From: Halobacillus hunanensis
Lineage (GTDB): Bacteria > Bacillota > Bacilli > Bacillales > Halobacillaceae
Direction of reading: 5' to 3'
DNA: 64,000 nucleotides
Assembly: GCF_900166655.1 (NCBI RefSeq)
Contig: NZ_FVZB01000007.1
Span: 434,001-498,000, forward strand
The notes beneath the pieces were generated by a model that saw only the letters and a program-made list of their open reading frames with translations, was not told the origin of the DNA and searched no databases. The translations under genes were made by a program, and so were the position numbers. Positions 16,803-25,583 of this stretch are shown here, in pieces. Positions within the stretch are counted from its first letter, which is position 1. The number at the start of each line of letters is the position of its first letter.

Positions 16803-17148
16803 TTTCTTCCCTTCTTTCCTTTATTAAATATTCCATACTTGTGACCATGTTTTGCCACTCCACGAGCAATAGATCCAAGACTTCCTTCCCCAGTTCACTC
16901 AGCAAGTAATACTTTCTGGGCCGAGTCTCATTCGTATCCCATTTACTTTCCAAAAGTCCTTGTTTTTCAAGCCGTCTCAGCAGAGGATATAAGGTTCCAG
17001 GTTCAACATAAATTCCCTTTTCTTTTAACGTCGTGACAAGAGAATACCCATATTGAGGCTGGTGGAGCTGGCTTAAAGCTCCAATTGTAATGGTTCCTCG
17101 TCTTAATTCCTGCATTAATTTATCTAAATGTTTGTGTGCTTCGCTCAT
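16789..17148 (-). CDS. PadR-family transcriptional repressor
   Basis: A 119-residue winged-helix protein with the PadR hallmarks: RRGTITIGALSQLHQPQYGY, GIYVEPGTLYPLLRRLEKQG and SKWDTNETRPRKYYLLSELG. It has a short C-terminal helix. The start at 17148 is chosen for the AGGAG site seven bases upstream. Its promoter contains a palindrome that it may bind, which would give autoregulation of the two-gene operon. Confidence 0.85.
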   Translation of the reverse strand: MSEAHKHLDKLMQELRRGTITIGALSQLHQPQYGYSLVTTLKEKGIYVEPGTLYPLLRRLEKQGLLESKWDTNETRPRKYYLLSELGKEVLDLLLVEWQNMVTSMEYLIKERREENGDH

Positions 17149-17167
17149 TTGATCAGCTCCTGTCATC

Positions 17168-17197
17168 AGTATACTGTATGTCATACACTATTGTAAA
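17168..17197 (-). promoter_or_regulatory. PadR operon promoter with internal palindrome
   Basis: Minus-strand TTTACA (17192-17197), 18-base spacer, TATACT (17168-17173). The palindrome GTATGTCATAC (17176-17186) lies between the boxes. Confidence 0.6.
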
Positions 17198-17376
17198 TAG
17201 AATATTATTGTTACTCATTTTTTATTATATTTCGCATTTTATAGGTGCATTTCAAAGACTTTATAAATGATAGTTTGCTTGAAACAGGGTTCTACAAAAG
17301 AATCTAGTATATATTTCTTTTTAAGTGGCAAGAGTGTTACAAACAGCAATTAAAACCATTTGCGGGAGGTAGAAGG

Positions 17377-18123
17377 ATGGCAGAACGTTCAACTATGTCT
17401 CGTCGCCGGTTCATTAAAAACACCAGCTATGCAGCTGGGGGTGCTATCGGCGGCGGGTTTATCGGTACGCTTATAGGAAGAAATCTTTTAGATGACAATC
17501 AAGAGGTTAAGAAAGATTCAAAGACTGAGTCACTTCCTGATTTCAATCACGCACTCATGCATTTTACAAACCAAAAAGAATTTCAAGTACTCAGTGCAGC
17601 AACGGAGAGAATTTTCCCTGAGGATGATAATGGTCCAGGTGCCATTAAACTGGGTGTTCCGTTTTTTATCGACCATCAGTTGGCCGGGTCCTACGGTCAC
17701 AATGATCGAGAGTATATGCGCGGTCCATTTTTCCCTGGTTCTGACTTTCAGGGTTACCAGACTCGGCTTAAGCGCCATGAGGTATTCGATGTTGGGATTA
17801 AGGCGATTGAAAAGGAAAGCAATAATGAGTTCGATGCAGCCTTTGTAGATCTTGAAGGAAAACAGCAGGATCAAATTTTGCAAAAGTTCCAGGATGGCGA
17901 TGTCAAATTAAAAGGGGTTACAGCAACTACCTTTTTTGAATTGCTGCGTTCTGCAACGCTTGAAGGGGCGTATTCAGATCCGCTTTACGGAGGAAACGGC
18001 AACATGAAGGGCTGGATGATGAAGGAATTTCCAGGCAACTACATGAGTTACCTTAATGAAATTAGTAAAGAGAAATTTATTAAAAAAGAGCCTCGAGCGT
18101 TGAGAGCACATATCCAATCATAA
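17377..18123 (+). CDS. Gluconate 2-dehydrogenase subunit 3 family protein with Tat signal
   Basis: A 248-residue small subunit of a periplasmic-type sugar or sugar-acid dehydrogenase. It starts with a twin-arginine signal: SRRRFIKN, then a weakly hydrophobic Gly/Ala-rich stretch (AAGGAIGGGFIGTLIG). The mature part has the family's AATERIFPEDDNGPGA segment and a GPFFPGS loop. The flavoprotein gene follows 18 bases on and lacks a signal of its own. The folded complex is probably exported together through the TatAC pair encoded just downstream. Confidence 0.8.
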   Translation: MAERSTMSRRRFIKNTSYAAGGAIGGGFIGTLIGRNLLDDNQEVKKDSKTESLPDFNHALMHFTNQKEFQVLSAATERIFPEDDNGPGAIKLGVPFFIDHQLAGSYGHNDREYMRGPFFPGSDFQGYQTRLKRHEVFDVGIKAIEKESNNEFDAAFVDLEGKQQDQILQKFQDGDVKLKGVTATTFFELLRSATLEGAYSDPLYGGNGNMKGWMMKEFPGNYMSYLNEISKEKFIKKEPRALRAHIQS

Positions 18124-18141
18124 AAGAACGGAGGGTTCAAT

Positions 18142-19881
18142 GTGGCGACAACATTAGATAAAGTGGAAGTAGTAACAGTCGGTGTCGGATGGACAGGCGG
18201 TATTATTGCGGCAGAACTTGCCAAGCAAGGCGTCAAAGTCGTTGGTCTTGAACGAGGAAAAGAAAGGACAACAGAAGATTTTCAGCATATCCACGATGAA
18301 TACCGATATGCGATCCGTTATGAATTGATGCAGGATTTATCGAGAGAAACGATTACATTTAGGAATCATAGAGATGATCGGGCCCTGCCGATGCGTCAGC
18401 TCGGTTCCTTCCTGCTTGGTGAAGGACTTGGCGGGGCAGGGATCCACTGGAACGGGCAAACATGGCGTTTCTTACCTTATGACCTTGAGATCAAGTCCAT
18501 GACCGAGAAGAAATATGGAGCTAATAAACTGGGCAGTGACTATAACATTCAAGATTGGGGCATCACCTACGAAGAGCTCGAACCCTATTTTTATAAATTC
18601 GAGCAGACAGCGGGGATAAGCGGAGAGGAGAACGAGTTTAGTGCACCAAGAAATAATCCGTATCCGAATCCTCCGATGAAGGAAACTCCGATTACGAAGC
18701 GGTTTAAAGATGCTGCTAAAAAGTTAAAACTCAGTCCGTTTCATATGCCTTCGGGAAACATGTCTCAAACGTATGAGAATCCAGATGGGCAAACTATTGC
18801 TCAATGTCAGTACTGCGGATTTTGTGAACGGTTTGGCTGTGAATACGGAGCGAAGTCTTCTCCGATCGTGACGGTAATCCCGACGGCCAAACAAACCGGC
18901 AATTTCGAATTACGGACACATGCGAATGTAACTGAAGTCATCTATGACGGCGATAAAGCGACGGGGGTAAAATATATTGATTTGCAAACAGGGGAGGAGT
19001 TTATTCAGCCTGCTGACATCGTTGTTCTGACAAGTTATGTAATGAACAATTCTCGACTGCTGTTAAACTCCGGCATTGGCCGCCCCTACGATCCGGAATC
19101 CCGGACTGGCGTGATTGGGCGGAATTACTGCTATCAAATCCTGCCTGGGGCGACGGCCTTTTTTGAAAATGAGAAGTTTAACACCTATATGGGAGCGGGA
19201 TCGCTCGGGGCTACGGTCGATAATTATAACGGTGATAACTTTGATCACTCTAATGTAAACTTCATCCATGGCGGGTCGATTTCAACGACTCAGACAGGAC
19301 AGCGTCCGATCAATAACAATACGGTTCCAAGCGATACACCAAACTGGGGTCAACAGTTCAAATCCGAGTCGATTAAATACTATCATCGTAACTTATCAAT
19401 TGGTGCACAGGGTGCTTCCATGCCCCACCGCAACAATTACTTGAGCCTGGATCCGGATTACAAAGATATTTTTGGAGATCCGCTTCTTCGCTTAACTTAT
19501 GATTTTACGGAACAAGATCGAAATTTGCACAATCACCTCACTGAAAAGTGTGTAGAGATTGGAAAAGAGATGGGTGCAGACAGAGTTGAACCAAGAGAAA
19601 TCAGCGACCATTACAGCATTGTTCCCTATCAAACTACCCATAATACGGGGGGTGTCATCATGGGAGGCGATCCTGAAACGTCTGCAGTCAATAATTATTT
19701 GCAAATGTGGGATGTCGATAACGTGTTTGTGGTTGGCGCGTCAGCATTTGCTCATAACGGCGGCTACAACCCTACGGGGACTGTTGGTGCTCTGGCATAC
19801 CGGGCAGCTGATGGCATTAGTAAATATATTAAAAACAAAGGCCAATTGGTCAAAGCTGCACAAAACAGTGAACATGTCTAA
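18142..19881 (+). CDS. GMC-family flavoprotein dehydrogenase, large subunit
   Basis: A 579-residue FAD enzyme of the GMC oxidoreductase family, close to the large subunit of gluconate 2-dehydrogenase. Visible are the Rossmann motif VGVGWTGGIIAAELA near the N-terminus, a Cys cluster CQYCGFCERFGC (~residue 220), and the C-terminal HNTGGVIMG and FAHNGGYNPTGTVGALAYRA segments with the catalytic His/Asn region. GTG start after GGAGGG. No signal peptide; export as a passenger of the Tat-signal subunit is inferred. Substrate not determinable. Confidence 0.85.
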   Translation: MATTLDKVEVVTVGVGWTGGIIAAELAKQGVKVVGLERGKERTTEDFQHIHDEYRYAIRYELMQDLSRETITFRNHRDDRALPMRQLGSFLLGEGLGGAGIHWNGQTWRFLPYDLEIKSMTEKKYGANKLGSDYNIQDWGITYEELEPYFYKFEQTAGISGEENEFSAPRNNPYPNPPMKETPITKRFKDAAKKLKLSPFHMPSGNMSQTYENPDGQTIAQCQYCGFCERFGCEYGAKSSPIVTVIPTAKQTGNFELRTHANVTEVIYDGDKATGVKYIDLQTGEEFIQPADIVVLTSYVMNNSRLLLNSGIGRPYDPESRTGVIGRNYCYQILPGATAFFENEKFNTYMGAGSLGATVDNYNGDNFDHSNVNFIHGGSISTTQTGQRPINNNTVPSDTPNWGQQFKSESIKYYHRNLSIGAQGASMPHRNNYLSLDPDYKDIFGDPLLRLTYDFTEQDRNLHNHLTEKCVEIGKEMGADRVEPREISDHYSIVPYQTTHNTGGVIMGGDPETSAVNNYLQMWDVDNVFVVGASAFAHNGGYNPTGTVGALAYRAADGISKYIKNKGQLVKAAQNSEHV

Positions 19882-19910
19882 ACGAATGTATGCATGATGA
19901 GAGTAAGACT

Positions 19911-19968
19911 TTTCAGAGCCAGAATGTACTTGTAGCACACGTTCAACCTGCTTAAGTCTTCTGGCTCT
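19911..19968 (+). other. Hairpin between the dehydrogenase and tatA
   Basis: AGAGCCAGAA near 19915 pairs with TTCTGGCTCT near 19958. There is no T-run; it could be an RNA-processing or partial termination site that sets the dehydrogenase/tat ratio. Confidence 0.4.
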
Positions 19969-19992
19969 ATATTAGAGTAAAAAGGAGCGATC

Positions 19993-20214
19993 ATGATGGG
20001 TTTTGCAAATATAGGTATACCAGGTTTGATTATTATTTTAGTGGTTACTTTGATTATTTTCGGACCTAAAAAACTACCTGAAATCGGTTCGGCATTTGGC
20101 CAGACATTATCAGAGTTCAAAAAATCAGCAAACAGCCTGATGAATGATGAGGAACATGATCAGAAGAAAAATGATGATACCTCTGAAGATGGGAAAAAAG
20201 ATCATTCATCTTAA
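19993..20214 (+). CDS. tatA: Twin-arginine translocase subunit TatA
   Basis: A 73-residue TatA/E protein: short N-terminal membrane helix ([19 protein letters not shown]), [10 protein letters not shown] hinge, amphipathic helix ([16 protein letters not shown]) and an acidic tail. It resembles B. subtilis TatAd. TatA forms the channel component for folded proteins. Two ATGs (19993, 19996) are equally near the AAAGGAG site. The position between a Tat substrate gene and tatC indicates a dedicated export unit. Confidence 0.9.
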   Translation: MMGFANIGIPGLIIILVVTLIIFGPKKLPEIGSAFGQTLSEFKKSANSLMNDEEHDQKKNDDTSEDGKKDHSS

Positions 20215-20233
20215 TGTCTAGGAGGAATCGATT

Positions 20234-20977
20234 ATGCAAGAAGCACACGTAGAGAAACAAGCAGTGGAGGACGATGAACAGCCACTGGTCGAACATATTG
20301 CCGATCTGAGAAAAGCGATAATTGGTTCGTTGATCTTTTTTGTCGTCTGTTTTATTGGTATTCTAGTTTCTATCAATTACGTCATCCCAGTCGTCACAGA
20401 CGGAAACGAACTAGTGATGCTGGGACCACTTGATGTGGTCAGGTTTTATACAGGGATCGCGGGAAGCCTTAGTCTTGGCTTCTCAGCTCCATTTATAGGT
20501 TACCAGGCTTGGAAATTCGTGAAACCGGCGATGACGACGAAAGAAAGCAAAACAGCATTATCATTTATACCGGGCATTTTAATTAGCTTTTTAACAGGAA
20601 TCGCTTTTGGCTTTTTTATCGTGTTTCCGACTGTCTATGGATTTCTAATGGGCATTGGAGATCAAAATTTTGAGATGATGATCACAGCTAAAGAATATTT
20701 TTCTTTTATGCTGATGACAACACTTCCGCTTGGTTTTCTATTTGAGGTCCCGCTTTTACTTATGTTTTTGACAGCTATAGGAATCGTAACTCCTAGTAAT
20801 TTGAGGGGGATGAGGAAGTATGGGTATCTCGTAATGGCGATTGTTTCCGCCTTGATTACACCACCTGATCTTCTTTCTCAACTTATAGTTCTTATTCCTT
20901 TAATTGTGTTATATGAGCTGGGAATAATGCTTTCGAAAGTAGTGTACGAGCGGAAGTGGGAAAAGAATGAGGAATAG
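20234..20977 (+). CDS. tatC: Twin-arginine translocase subunit TatC
   Basis: A 247-residue six-helix membrane protein that recognises twin-arginine signals. It has the typical LVEHIADLRKAI start, a FKP-like KFVKPAM stretch after the first loop, and FEVPLLLMFLTAIGIVT and ALITPPDLLSQL segments. It follows tatA by 19 bases with a good AGGAGG site. With tatA it makes a minimal TatAC pair, as in Gram-positive bacteria. Confidence 0.9.
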   Translation: MQEAHVEKQAVEDDEQPLVEHIADLRKAIIGSLIFFVVCFIGILVSINYVIPVVTDGNELVMLGPLDVVRFYTGIAGSLSLGFSAPFIGYQAWKFVKPAMTTKESKTALSFIPGILISFLTGIAFGFFIVFPTVYGFLMGIGDQNFEMMITAKEYFSFMLMTTLPLGFLFEVPLLLMFLTAIGIVTPSNLRGMRKYGYLVMAIVSALITPPDLLSQLIVLIPLIVLYELGIMLSKVVYERKWEKNEE

Positions 20978-20978
20978 G

Positions 20979-21036
20979 CCCTGCACGACGCAGGGTCGTT
21001 CGACGTTGGCACAGGACGTGCCGTTCTTAGTCGAAC
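20979..21036 (-). ncRNA. Bacillaceae-1-like structured RNA motif (copy 1)
   Basis: Two adjacent hairpins. Hairpin A: CCCTGC (20979-20984) with GCAGGG (20990-20995). Hairpin B: outer stem GTTCGAC/GTCGAAC (20998-21004, 21030-21036) and inner stem GGCAC/GTGCC (21008-21012, 21018-21022). Read on the minus strand the loops are GUCGU and GUCCU, like the RUCCU loops described for the Bacillaceae-1 RNA. A second copy at 22790-22847 differs by compensatory changes. Strand and family are inferred from the loops. Confidence 0.6.
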
Positions 21037-21260
21037 TTCCTTTTTCGCCTCCTCGTGCATTAAACAGCACTTCGTTAGTCTATTTACTTAAGATATTTAA
21101 TTATGTGAATACAGTAAACCCCAAAATTGGGCATATTAGACTTCCTGGATAGCTGGAACATGTTTTGGTGGGGGCATTCCTTTTCAATAAAATAAATCCA
21201 TGAACTTTTCACCATATCGCTTTCCAAGGATTCCTTATAATGTGGGCTGATAGACTCCTG

Positions 21261-21289
21261 TTCAAAATCGAATCGCTAGGCGATATGCT
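21261..21289 (+). promoter_or_regulatory. Promoter with palindromic operator before the DUF3967 regulator
   Basis: TTCAAA (21261-21266), 17-base spacer, TATGCT (21284-21289). The 13-bp palindrome ATCGCTAGGCGAT (21272-21284) fills the spacer, where a MerR-type regulator would bind. Confidence 0.5.
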
Positions 21290-21340
21290 CTTGTCAAAAT
21301 CGTGCATAACCTTCATATTTAAAAGAGAAGGAGGTTCGAC

Positions 21341-22048
21341 ATGCGACACGATATCAAACCTAATGAACGAGCTTTCACTACTAAAGAGGTAGCTGAAGAA
21401 TTGAACATCGCAACCCCGACTGTTCGAAAGTATGGACAGATTTTAGAGCGAAATGGCTATGAGTTTTTTAAAGATGGGCATCGGCGTATATTCGTGCGTT
21501 CTGATATCGAATCGCTTATAGCGTTACGCGATACGGAAAGGCCGGCTGACGATACAGCCAAAGCCCTTGCTGATCTGCAAAAAGAAAGATTGGAAGGGGT
21601 TAGTGATACGCAAGTAGCGGTATCCGATACATATGACAATGCTCTCCAGGATCCTCATCAATTAAAAGAGTTCTTACTGTTTATATCTAATGAACTTGCA
21701 GCCTCACGCGAAATGAATGTGCAGCTTTCGAAGGATATATCCGAACTGCAAACGACAGTTTCCCGACTGCGCCAGGATCATCATGCCATCAGTTCGGGAG
21801 TTGGAAATTCTACACAAAAGATGAATATGAAAATAGAAAAATTGATGGAACAACAGCAAACCCAATATGAAACGCTGCTGCAAGAAGAACAGGAAAAGAA
21901 CGAATCCTTGAAAAATGAATTGCAAACGATTCGCAATGAACAGAAAGAAGTTTGGCGTTCACAACAGAATTTTAATAAGCGTATAGAAGAGTCGGTAAAT
22001 AAACCTAAAGGAAAATGGGACTGGCTGTTCTCCTTATTCGGCAAATAA
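21341..22048 (+). CDS. MerR-like HTH protein with DUF3967-type coiled coil
   Basis: A 235-residue protein. The N-terminus is a MerR-type winged helix (FTTKEVAEELNIATPTVRKY, then a GHRRIFVRSD wing). A long coiled coil follows (roughly residues 105-220, rich in Gln/Glu/Lys), ending in a basic, hydrophobic tail KGKWDWLFSLFGK that may bind membrane. The layout matches DUF3967-type and RacA-like proteins of Bacillus, some of which link DNA to the membrane. It may bind the palindrome in its own promoter. Confidence 0.65.
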   Translation: MRHDIKPNERAFTTKEVAEELNIATPTVRKYGQILERNGYEFFKDGHRRIFVRSDIESLIALRDTERPADDTAKALADLQKERLEGVSDTQVAVSDTYDNALQDPHQLKEFLLFISNELAASREMNVQLSKDISELQTTVSRLRQDHHAISSGVGNSTQKMNMKIEKLMEQQQTQYETLLQEEQEKNESLKNELQTIRNEQKEVWRSQQNFNKRIEESVNKPKGKWDWLFSLFGK

Positions 22049-22083
22049 ATCGACTAAATGAGGTTGCCGCTGACATAATCTTT

Positions 22084-22117
22084 ACACTTGAATCTTTTTT
22101 GAGTTCAAGTGTTTTTT
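22084..22117 (+). terminator. Terminator of the HTH gene
   Basis: Stem ACACTTGAA/TTCAAGTGT (22084-22092, 22104-22112) followed by TTTTT. Confidence 0.85.
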
Positions 22118-22204
22118 GTTTAACGTTGAAAGCCCCTGGCAAAAATACAGCCAAGTTGGAGTCATCTTGAATAGTATAGTAAAAAAGTATAAGTGGTGAG
22201 AAAT

Positions 22205-22645
22205 ATGAGTGATCAACCATCCTCACGTCATCAGCCTGTATATGGATCTCTCTATGGATTATCTAGTAATTTTCTTACACCAGTGAATCATAAACCGATC
22301 GAATTTGTTACGGCTGGCCCTACTTCTGGAATGGATGCAGATCCCGTGACCAATTCGATAACCGTCAATAGTCCTGGTATTTACGAAGTGGAGTTTTCCT
22401 TAACGAATAGTGTATCTCATTCAGCGGGAACGTTCCTTCGTTACAGCATCGTCATTAATGAAAATATTCAATTCATCGGGAGTCTATACTTTTCCAATAG
22501 TACAACAGTTACCAACTTTTATAACGGTTCGAAGAAAATGCTATTGAATTTAAACAGTAATGATATCATTACTGTTGTACCAAATGGCATTATTGGAAAC
22601 AATCAATATTTAAACCCAGAGTTAATTGTAAAGAAAATCATTTAA
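22205..22645 (+). CDS. BclA C-terminal-domain-like protein (exosporium/spore-surface type)
   Basis: A 146-residue protein without signal or collagen repeats. The sequence VTNSITVNSPGIYEVEFSL, a FLRYSIVINENIQFIGSLYF strand and the end NPELIVKKII resemble the TNF-like jelly-roll domain that forms the C-terminus of BclA and related spore-surface proteins. It probably forms trimers. The ATG at 22205 is chosen because GGTGAG lies before it. Spore location is inferred. Confidence 0.65.
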   Translation: MSDQPSSRHQPVYGSLYGLSSNFLTPVNHKPIEFVTAGPTSGMDADPVTNSITVNSPGIYEVEFSLTNSVSHSAGTFLRYSIVINENIQFIGSLYFSNSTTVTNFYNGSKKMLLNLNSNDIITVVPNGIIGNNQYLNPELIVKKII

Positions 22646-22660
22646 TAGCTCCTAACCCGC

Positions 22661-23026
22661 ACGAGTCCGGGACAGAACTGAATTATGCATAAAACAATCC
22701 GGACAATTTCATTTGAATTTGTCCGGATTATTTGCATACCAAGAAAGGAATTCTACCATCGCTCCGTCAAAATGCTTCGCTTTCCTCGGCCCCACAGGAC
22801 GTGGGGTCGTTCGGTGTTGGCACACGACGTGCCGAACTTAACCGAACATCCTCTAAAAAGTCGAGCTTCCTCGGAAAGCAAAAAGCGCTTTCCTGTGGGA
22901 TCTTCGACTCGCGCTGTTCCCGCAGGAGTCTACACATTTTGACTGGGCTAATTGTCTGCGTTTATACGATTTATTTTTTAATGTTTGTTTTTTGGAATCA
23001 TTGCTTTACTTATGTCCCAGCCTCGT
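22661..23026. repeat. Dispersed repeat element with imperfect inverted ends
   Basis: The left end (ACGAGTCCGGGACAGAACT) and the reverse complement of the right end (ACGAGGCTGGGACATAAGT) match at most positions. Inside are a 15-bp hairpin (22696-22729, one mismatch), a Bacillaceae-1-like RNA and a palindrome-rich segment (22861-22935). The right end is shared, inverted, with the element at 47736-47884. No gene is supported here. Confidence 0.55.
22790..22847 (-). ncRNA. Bacillaceae-1-like structured RNA motif (copy 2)
   Basis: Same two-hairpin plan as at 20979-21036. Hairpin A is CCCCAC/GTGGGG; hairpin B has outer stem GTTCGGT/ACCGAAC and inner stem GGCAC/GTGCC. Compared with copy 1, stem A (CCCTGC to CCCCAC) and the outer stem of B (GAC to GGT) change on both sides so pairing is kept. 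Minus-strand loops are GUCCU and GUCGU. Confidence 0.6.
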
Positions 23027-23138
23027 GGTTTTTAGTTCCCTGACAGTGATCTATCAATATTTGACAAATTCAGTGCTGTAGTAAATAGGAATTTTCAAGT
23101 ATAATTGAATCAAAAGTCACGCAAAAGGGGATGGACAA

Positions 23139-25517
23139 GTGGAAGCTTTAGAAACCACCTATCCAGATAAGAAAAAGATGAAACGGTGGAAAAGGGTCAG
23201 CCTGATTATTGGAATGATCGTCTTGATCCTAATAGTCGGCATATTATTTTTTGTAAACGGTTACATCAACCGAAGTCTTCCCGAGATTTCCGGGGAAATA
23301 AATATCGAAGGGCTGCATAAAAGTGTCAGTGTGACAAGAGATGAACATGGAGTTCCGCATATTAACGCCAGCAATGCCCATGATTTGTTTATGGCGCAAG
23401 GGTTTGTGCAGGCGCAGGATCGATTGTTTCAAATGGAGCTCTCGAGAAGGCAAGCTTCAGGGACGTTAAGTGAAGTGATTGGAGAGGCTACTATTAAGCA
23501 GGATAAGTATTTCAGAACATTAGGACTTCGAAGAGCGGCTGAAGCCTCTCTGCCTAAGTACTCAGCGGAAGCGATCCAAAGTTTACAGGCTTTTGCTGAT
23601 GGCGTGAATGCTTATATGGAAAAGGCTATCGAGGAAAACAGTCTGCCTCCTGGATTTGCCTTGATGGGGATTGAGCCTAAACCGTGGAATCCTATTGATT
23701 CATTAACCATTGGTAAGTACATGGCTTTTGATTTGGGTGGACATTGGGAACGACAAGCGTTTAATTATTACTTACTGAATGAATTCCCTGAAGCTAAAGC
23801 TCTCGAATTATTTCCGACGTATCCCGAAGATGCTCCAACAATTTTAAACGAAGCGGAGCCTGTTAACGTAGCAGCTAGTTTTAAGGACGCTGTCATCCCG
23901 CCGGAGTTTAATGGCAGCAACAACTGGGTGCTCAGCGGGGAACGAACGGCATCAGGGTATCCGCTGCTAGCTGATGATCCCCACTTAGGGTTAGCTGCAC
24001 CGTCGATATGGTACCAAATGCACTTGAATTCACCAGAATATCAAGTGTCAGGGGTGATTTTTGCCGGAATTCCAGGAATTATCCTTGGTCACAACGAGGA
24101 TATCGCCTGGGGCGTAACGAATGTCGGTCCTGATGTGCAACAGCTTTATATCGAAAAAAGAAATCCAAAACAGCCGGATGAATTTCTTTTTGAGGGAGAA
24201 TGGGAGCAAGCTGAAGTCATTTCGGAGCCTATTAAGGTAAAGGGTGAGGAAACAATCGATTATAAGGTCTTGGAAACACGGCACGGCCCCGTGATTAGTG
24301 AATTTGCTGAGAAAAGCGGGGAAGACGTTGTGATGTCGTTGCGCTGGACGGCACTAGACCCGACCACTGAACTGGAAGCTGTATTAGAAATCAATCAGGC
24401 CAGCAATTGGAAGGAGTTTGAAGCGGGGTTGGAGAAATTTCTCGCTCCTGCACAGAACTTTGTTTTTGCCTCTAAAGAAGGCACTATTGCTTATAAAGCG
24501 AATGGACGAATTCCCATTTATGAAGATGGAGATGACGCTTTGCTGCCGCTAAGGGGATGGGAGCAGGAAGACGAGTGGCAGGGGTATATCCCATTTGATG
24601 AGCTGCCAACGACGGTTAATCCTGAAAAAGGGTATATTGCCACGGCCAATAATAAAGTGGTTAGTGAGTCGTATCCCTACCATATTAGTCATAACTGGGC
24701 CCAGCCTTATCGTTATCAGCGGATCGTTGAGATGATAGAGACAAAAGAAGAACATACATTGGACAGTATGAAGGCGATGCAGCTCGACGTAAAAAACTTA
24801 CAAGCTGTTGAGTTTTTGCCGTATATGGTAAAAGTGGCAGGTAACGGGGAGGATGAGGCTGAGCAGACAGCCTTAGATTTGTTGAAAAAATGGGAATATC
24901 AAGACCTTCATACCTTACCGCAGCCGCTCATTTTTCACACATGGATGGAAAACATAGAGGACACGCTTTACAATGAAACGATTCCGAAAGACATGCAGGA
25001 TCTGTTTCACGGAATGGGTCAAACGACAGATGAATTACTGAGAGACGTAAGAAATGGTGGAAGCTCGATCTGGATCGAAGAGGCTGGCGGGATCGAACGA
25101 GTTGTGCAAGAGTCTTTAAGTGTGACCATCGAAGAATTATCAACGCAATTTGGTGAGAATCCACAGGAGTGGTCGTGGGGAGAACATCACGCTGTAGAGT
25201 TCACCCATCCGCTTTCAAGCATTGCCATGCTGGAGCGGTTTTATAATCCTGGTGATCCTGTGCCTGTCAGCGGCAGCCGTGTGACGGTAAGAGCGGCCGG
25301 TTATAATGCCAACGGGATCGTCAATTACGGCGCATCCTGGCGTTACGTGATTGATTTAGCGAATCCGACAGCAGCAGACCACGTGGTGGGACCAGGGCAA
25401 TCCGGCCATTTTCGGAGCAAGTGGTATCGCGATCAATTTGATGATTGGGTGAACGGTGGATACCATACGACAGATATGAACGATTATACGGGAGATGTTT
25501 TGAAATTAGTCCCGTAG
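23139..25517 (+). CDS. Penicillin acylase family N-terminal nucleophile hydrolase
   Basis: A 792-residue Ntn-hydrolase of the penicillin/acyl-homoserine-lactone acylase family, made as a precursor cleaved before a catalytic Ser. An N-terminal membrane anchor (about residues 20-45) replaces a cleavable signal. The alpha chain has RDEHGVPHINASNAHDLFMAQGFVQAQDR as separate conserved pieces; the self-cleavage point is the Ser of NGSNNWVLSG (~residue 262). HNEDIAWGVTN and PGQSGHF are also typical. GTG start after AAGGGGAT. Natural substrate may be amide-linked acyl groups such as signal molecules; not known. Confidence 0.85.
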   Translation: MEALETTYPDKKKMKRWKRVSLIIGMIVLILIVGILFFVNGYINRSLPEISGEINIEGLHKSVSVTRDEHGVPHINASNAHDLFMAQGFVQAQDRLFQMELSRRQASGTLSEVIGEATIKQDKYFRTLGLRRAAEASLPKYSAEAIQSLQAFADGVNAYMEKAIEENSLPPGFALMGIEPKPWNPIDSLTIGKYMAFDLGGHWERQAFNYYLLNEFPEAKALELFPTYPEDAPTILNEAEPVNVAASFKDAVIPPEFNGSNNWVLSGERTASGYPLLADDPHLGLAAPSIWYQMHLNSPEYQVSGVIFAGIPGIILGHNEDIAWGVTNVGPDVQQLYIEKRNPKQPDEFLFEGEWEQAEVISEPIKVKGEETIDYKVLETRHGPVISEFAEKSGEDVVMSLRWTALDPTTELEAVLEINQASNWKEFEAGLEKFLAPAQNFVFASKEGTIAYKANGRIPIYEDGDDALLPLRGWEQEDEWQGYIPFDELPTTVNPEKGYIATANNKVVSESYPYHISHNWAQPYRYQRIVEMIETKEEHTLDSMKAMQLDVKNLQAVEFLPYMVKVAGNGEDEAEQTALDLLKKWEYQDLHTLPQPLIFHTWMENIEDTLYNETIPKDMQDLFHGMGQTTDELLRDVRNGGSSIWIEEAGGIERVVQESLSVTIEELSTQFGENPQEWSWGEHHAVEFTHPLSSIAMLERFYNPGDPVPVSGSRVTVRAAGYNANGIVNYGASWRYVIDLANPTAADHVVGPGQSGHFRSKWYRDQFDDWVNGGYHTTDMNDYTGDVLKLVP

Positions 25518-25526
25518 AATGAGGAA

Positions 25527-25560
25527 GGTGTTCTCAAACCATGTTTGAGGACGCCTTTTT
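25527..25560 (+). terminator. Terminator of the acylase gene
   Basis: 13-bp stem with two G-U pairs (25527-25539, 25543-25555) followed by TTTTT. Confidence 0.85.
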
Positions 25561-25583
25561 CGATGAAAAAGAGAAGGTAAATT

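Noticed and set aside
22685-23043. Two overlapping frames of 85 and 103 residues
   Set aside because: Both read through the dispersed repeat and its hairpins; no ribosome site.
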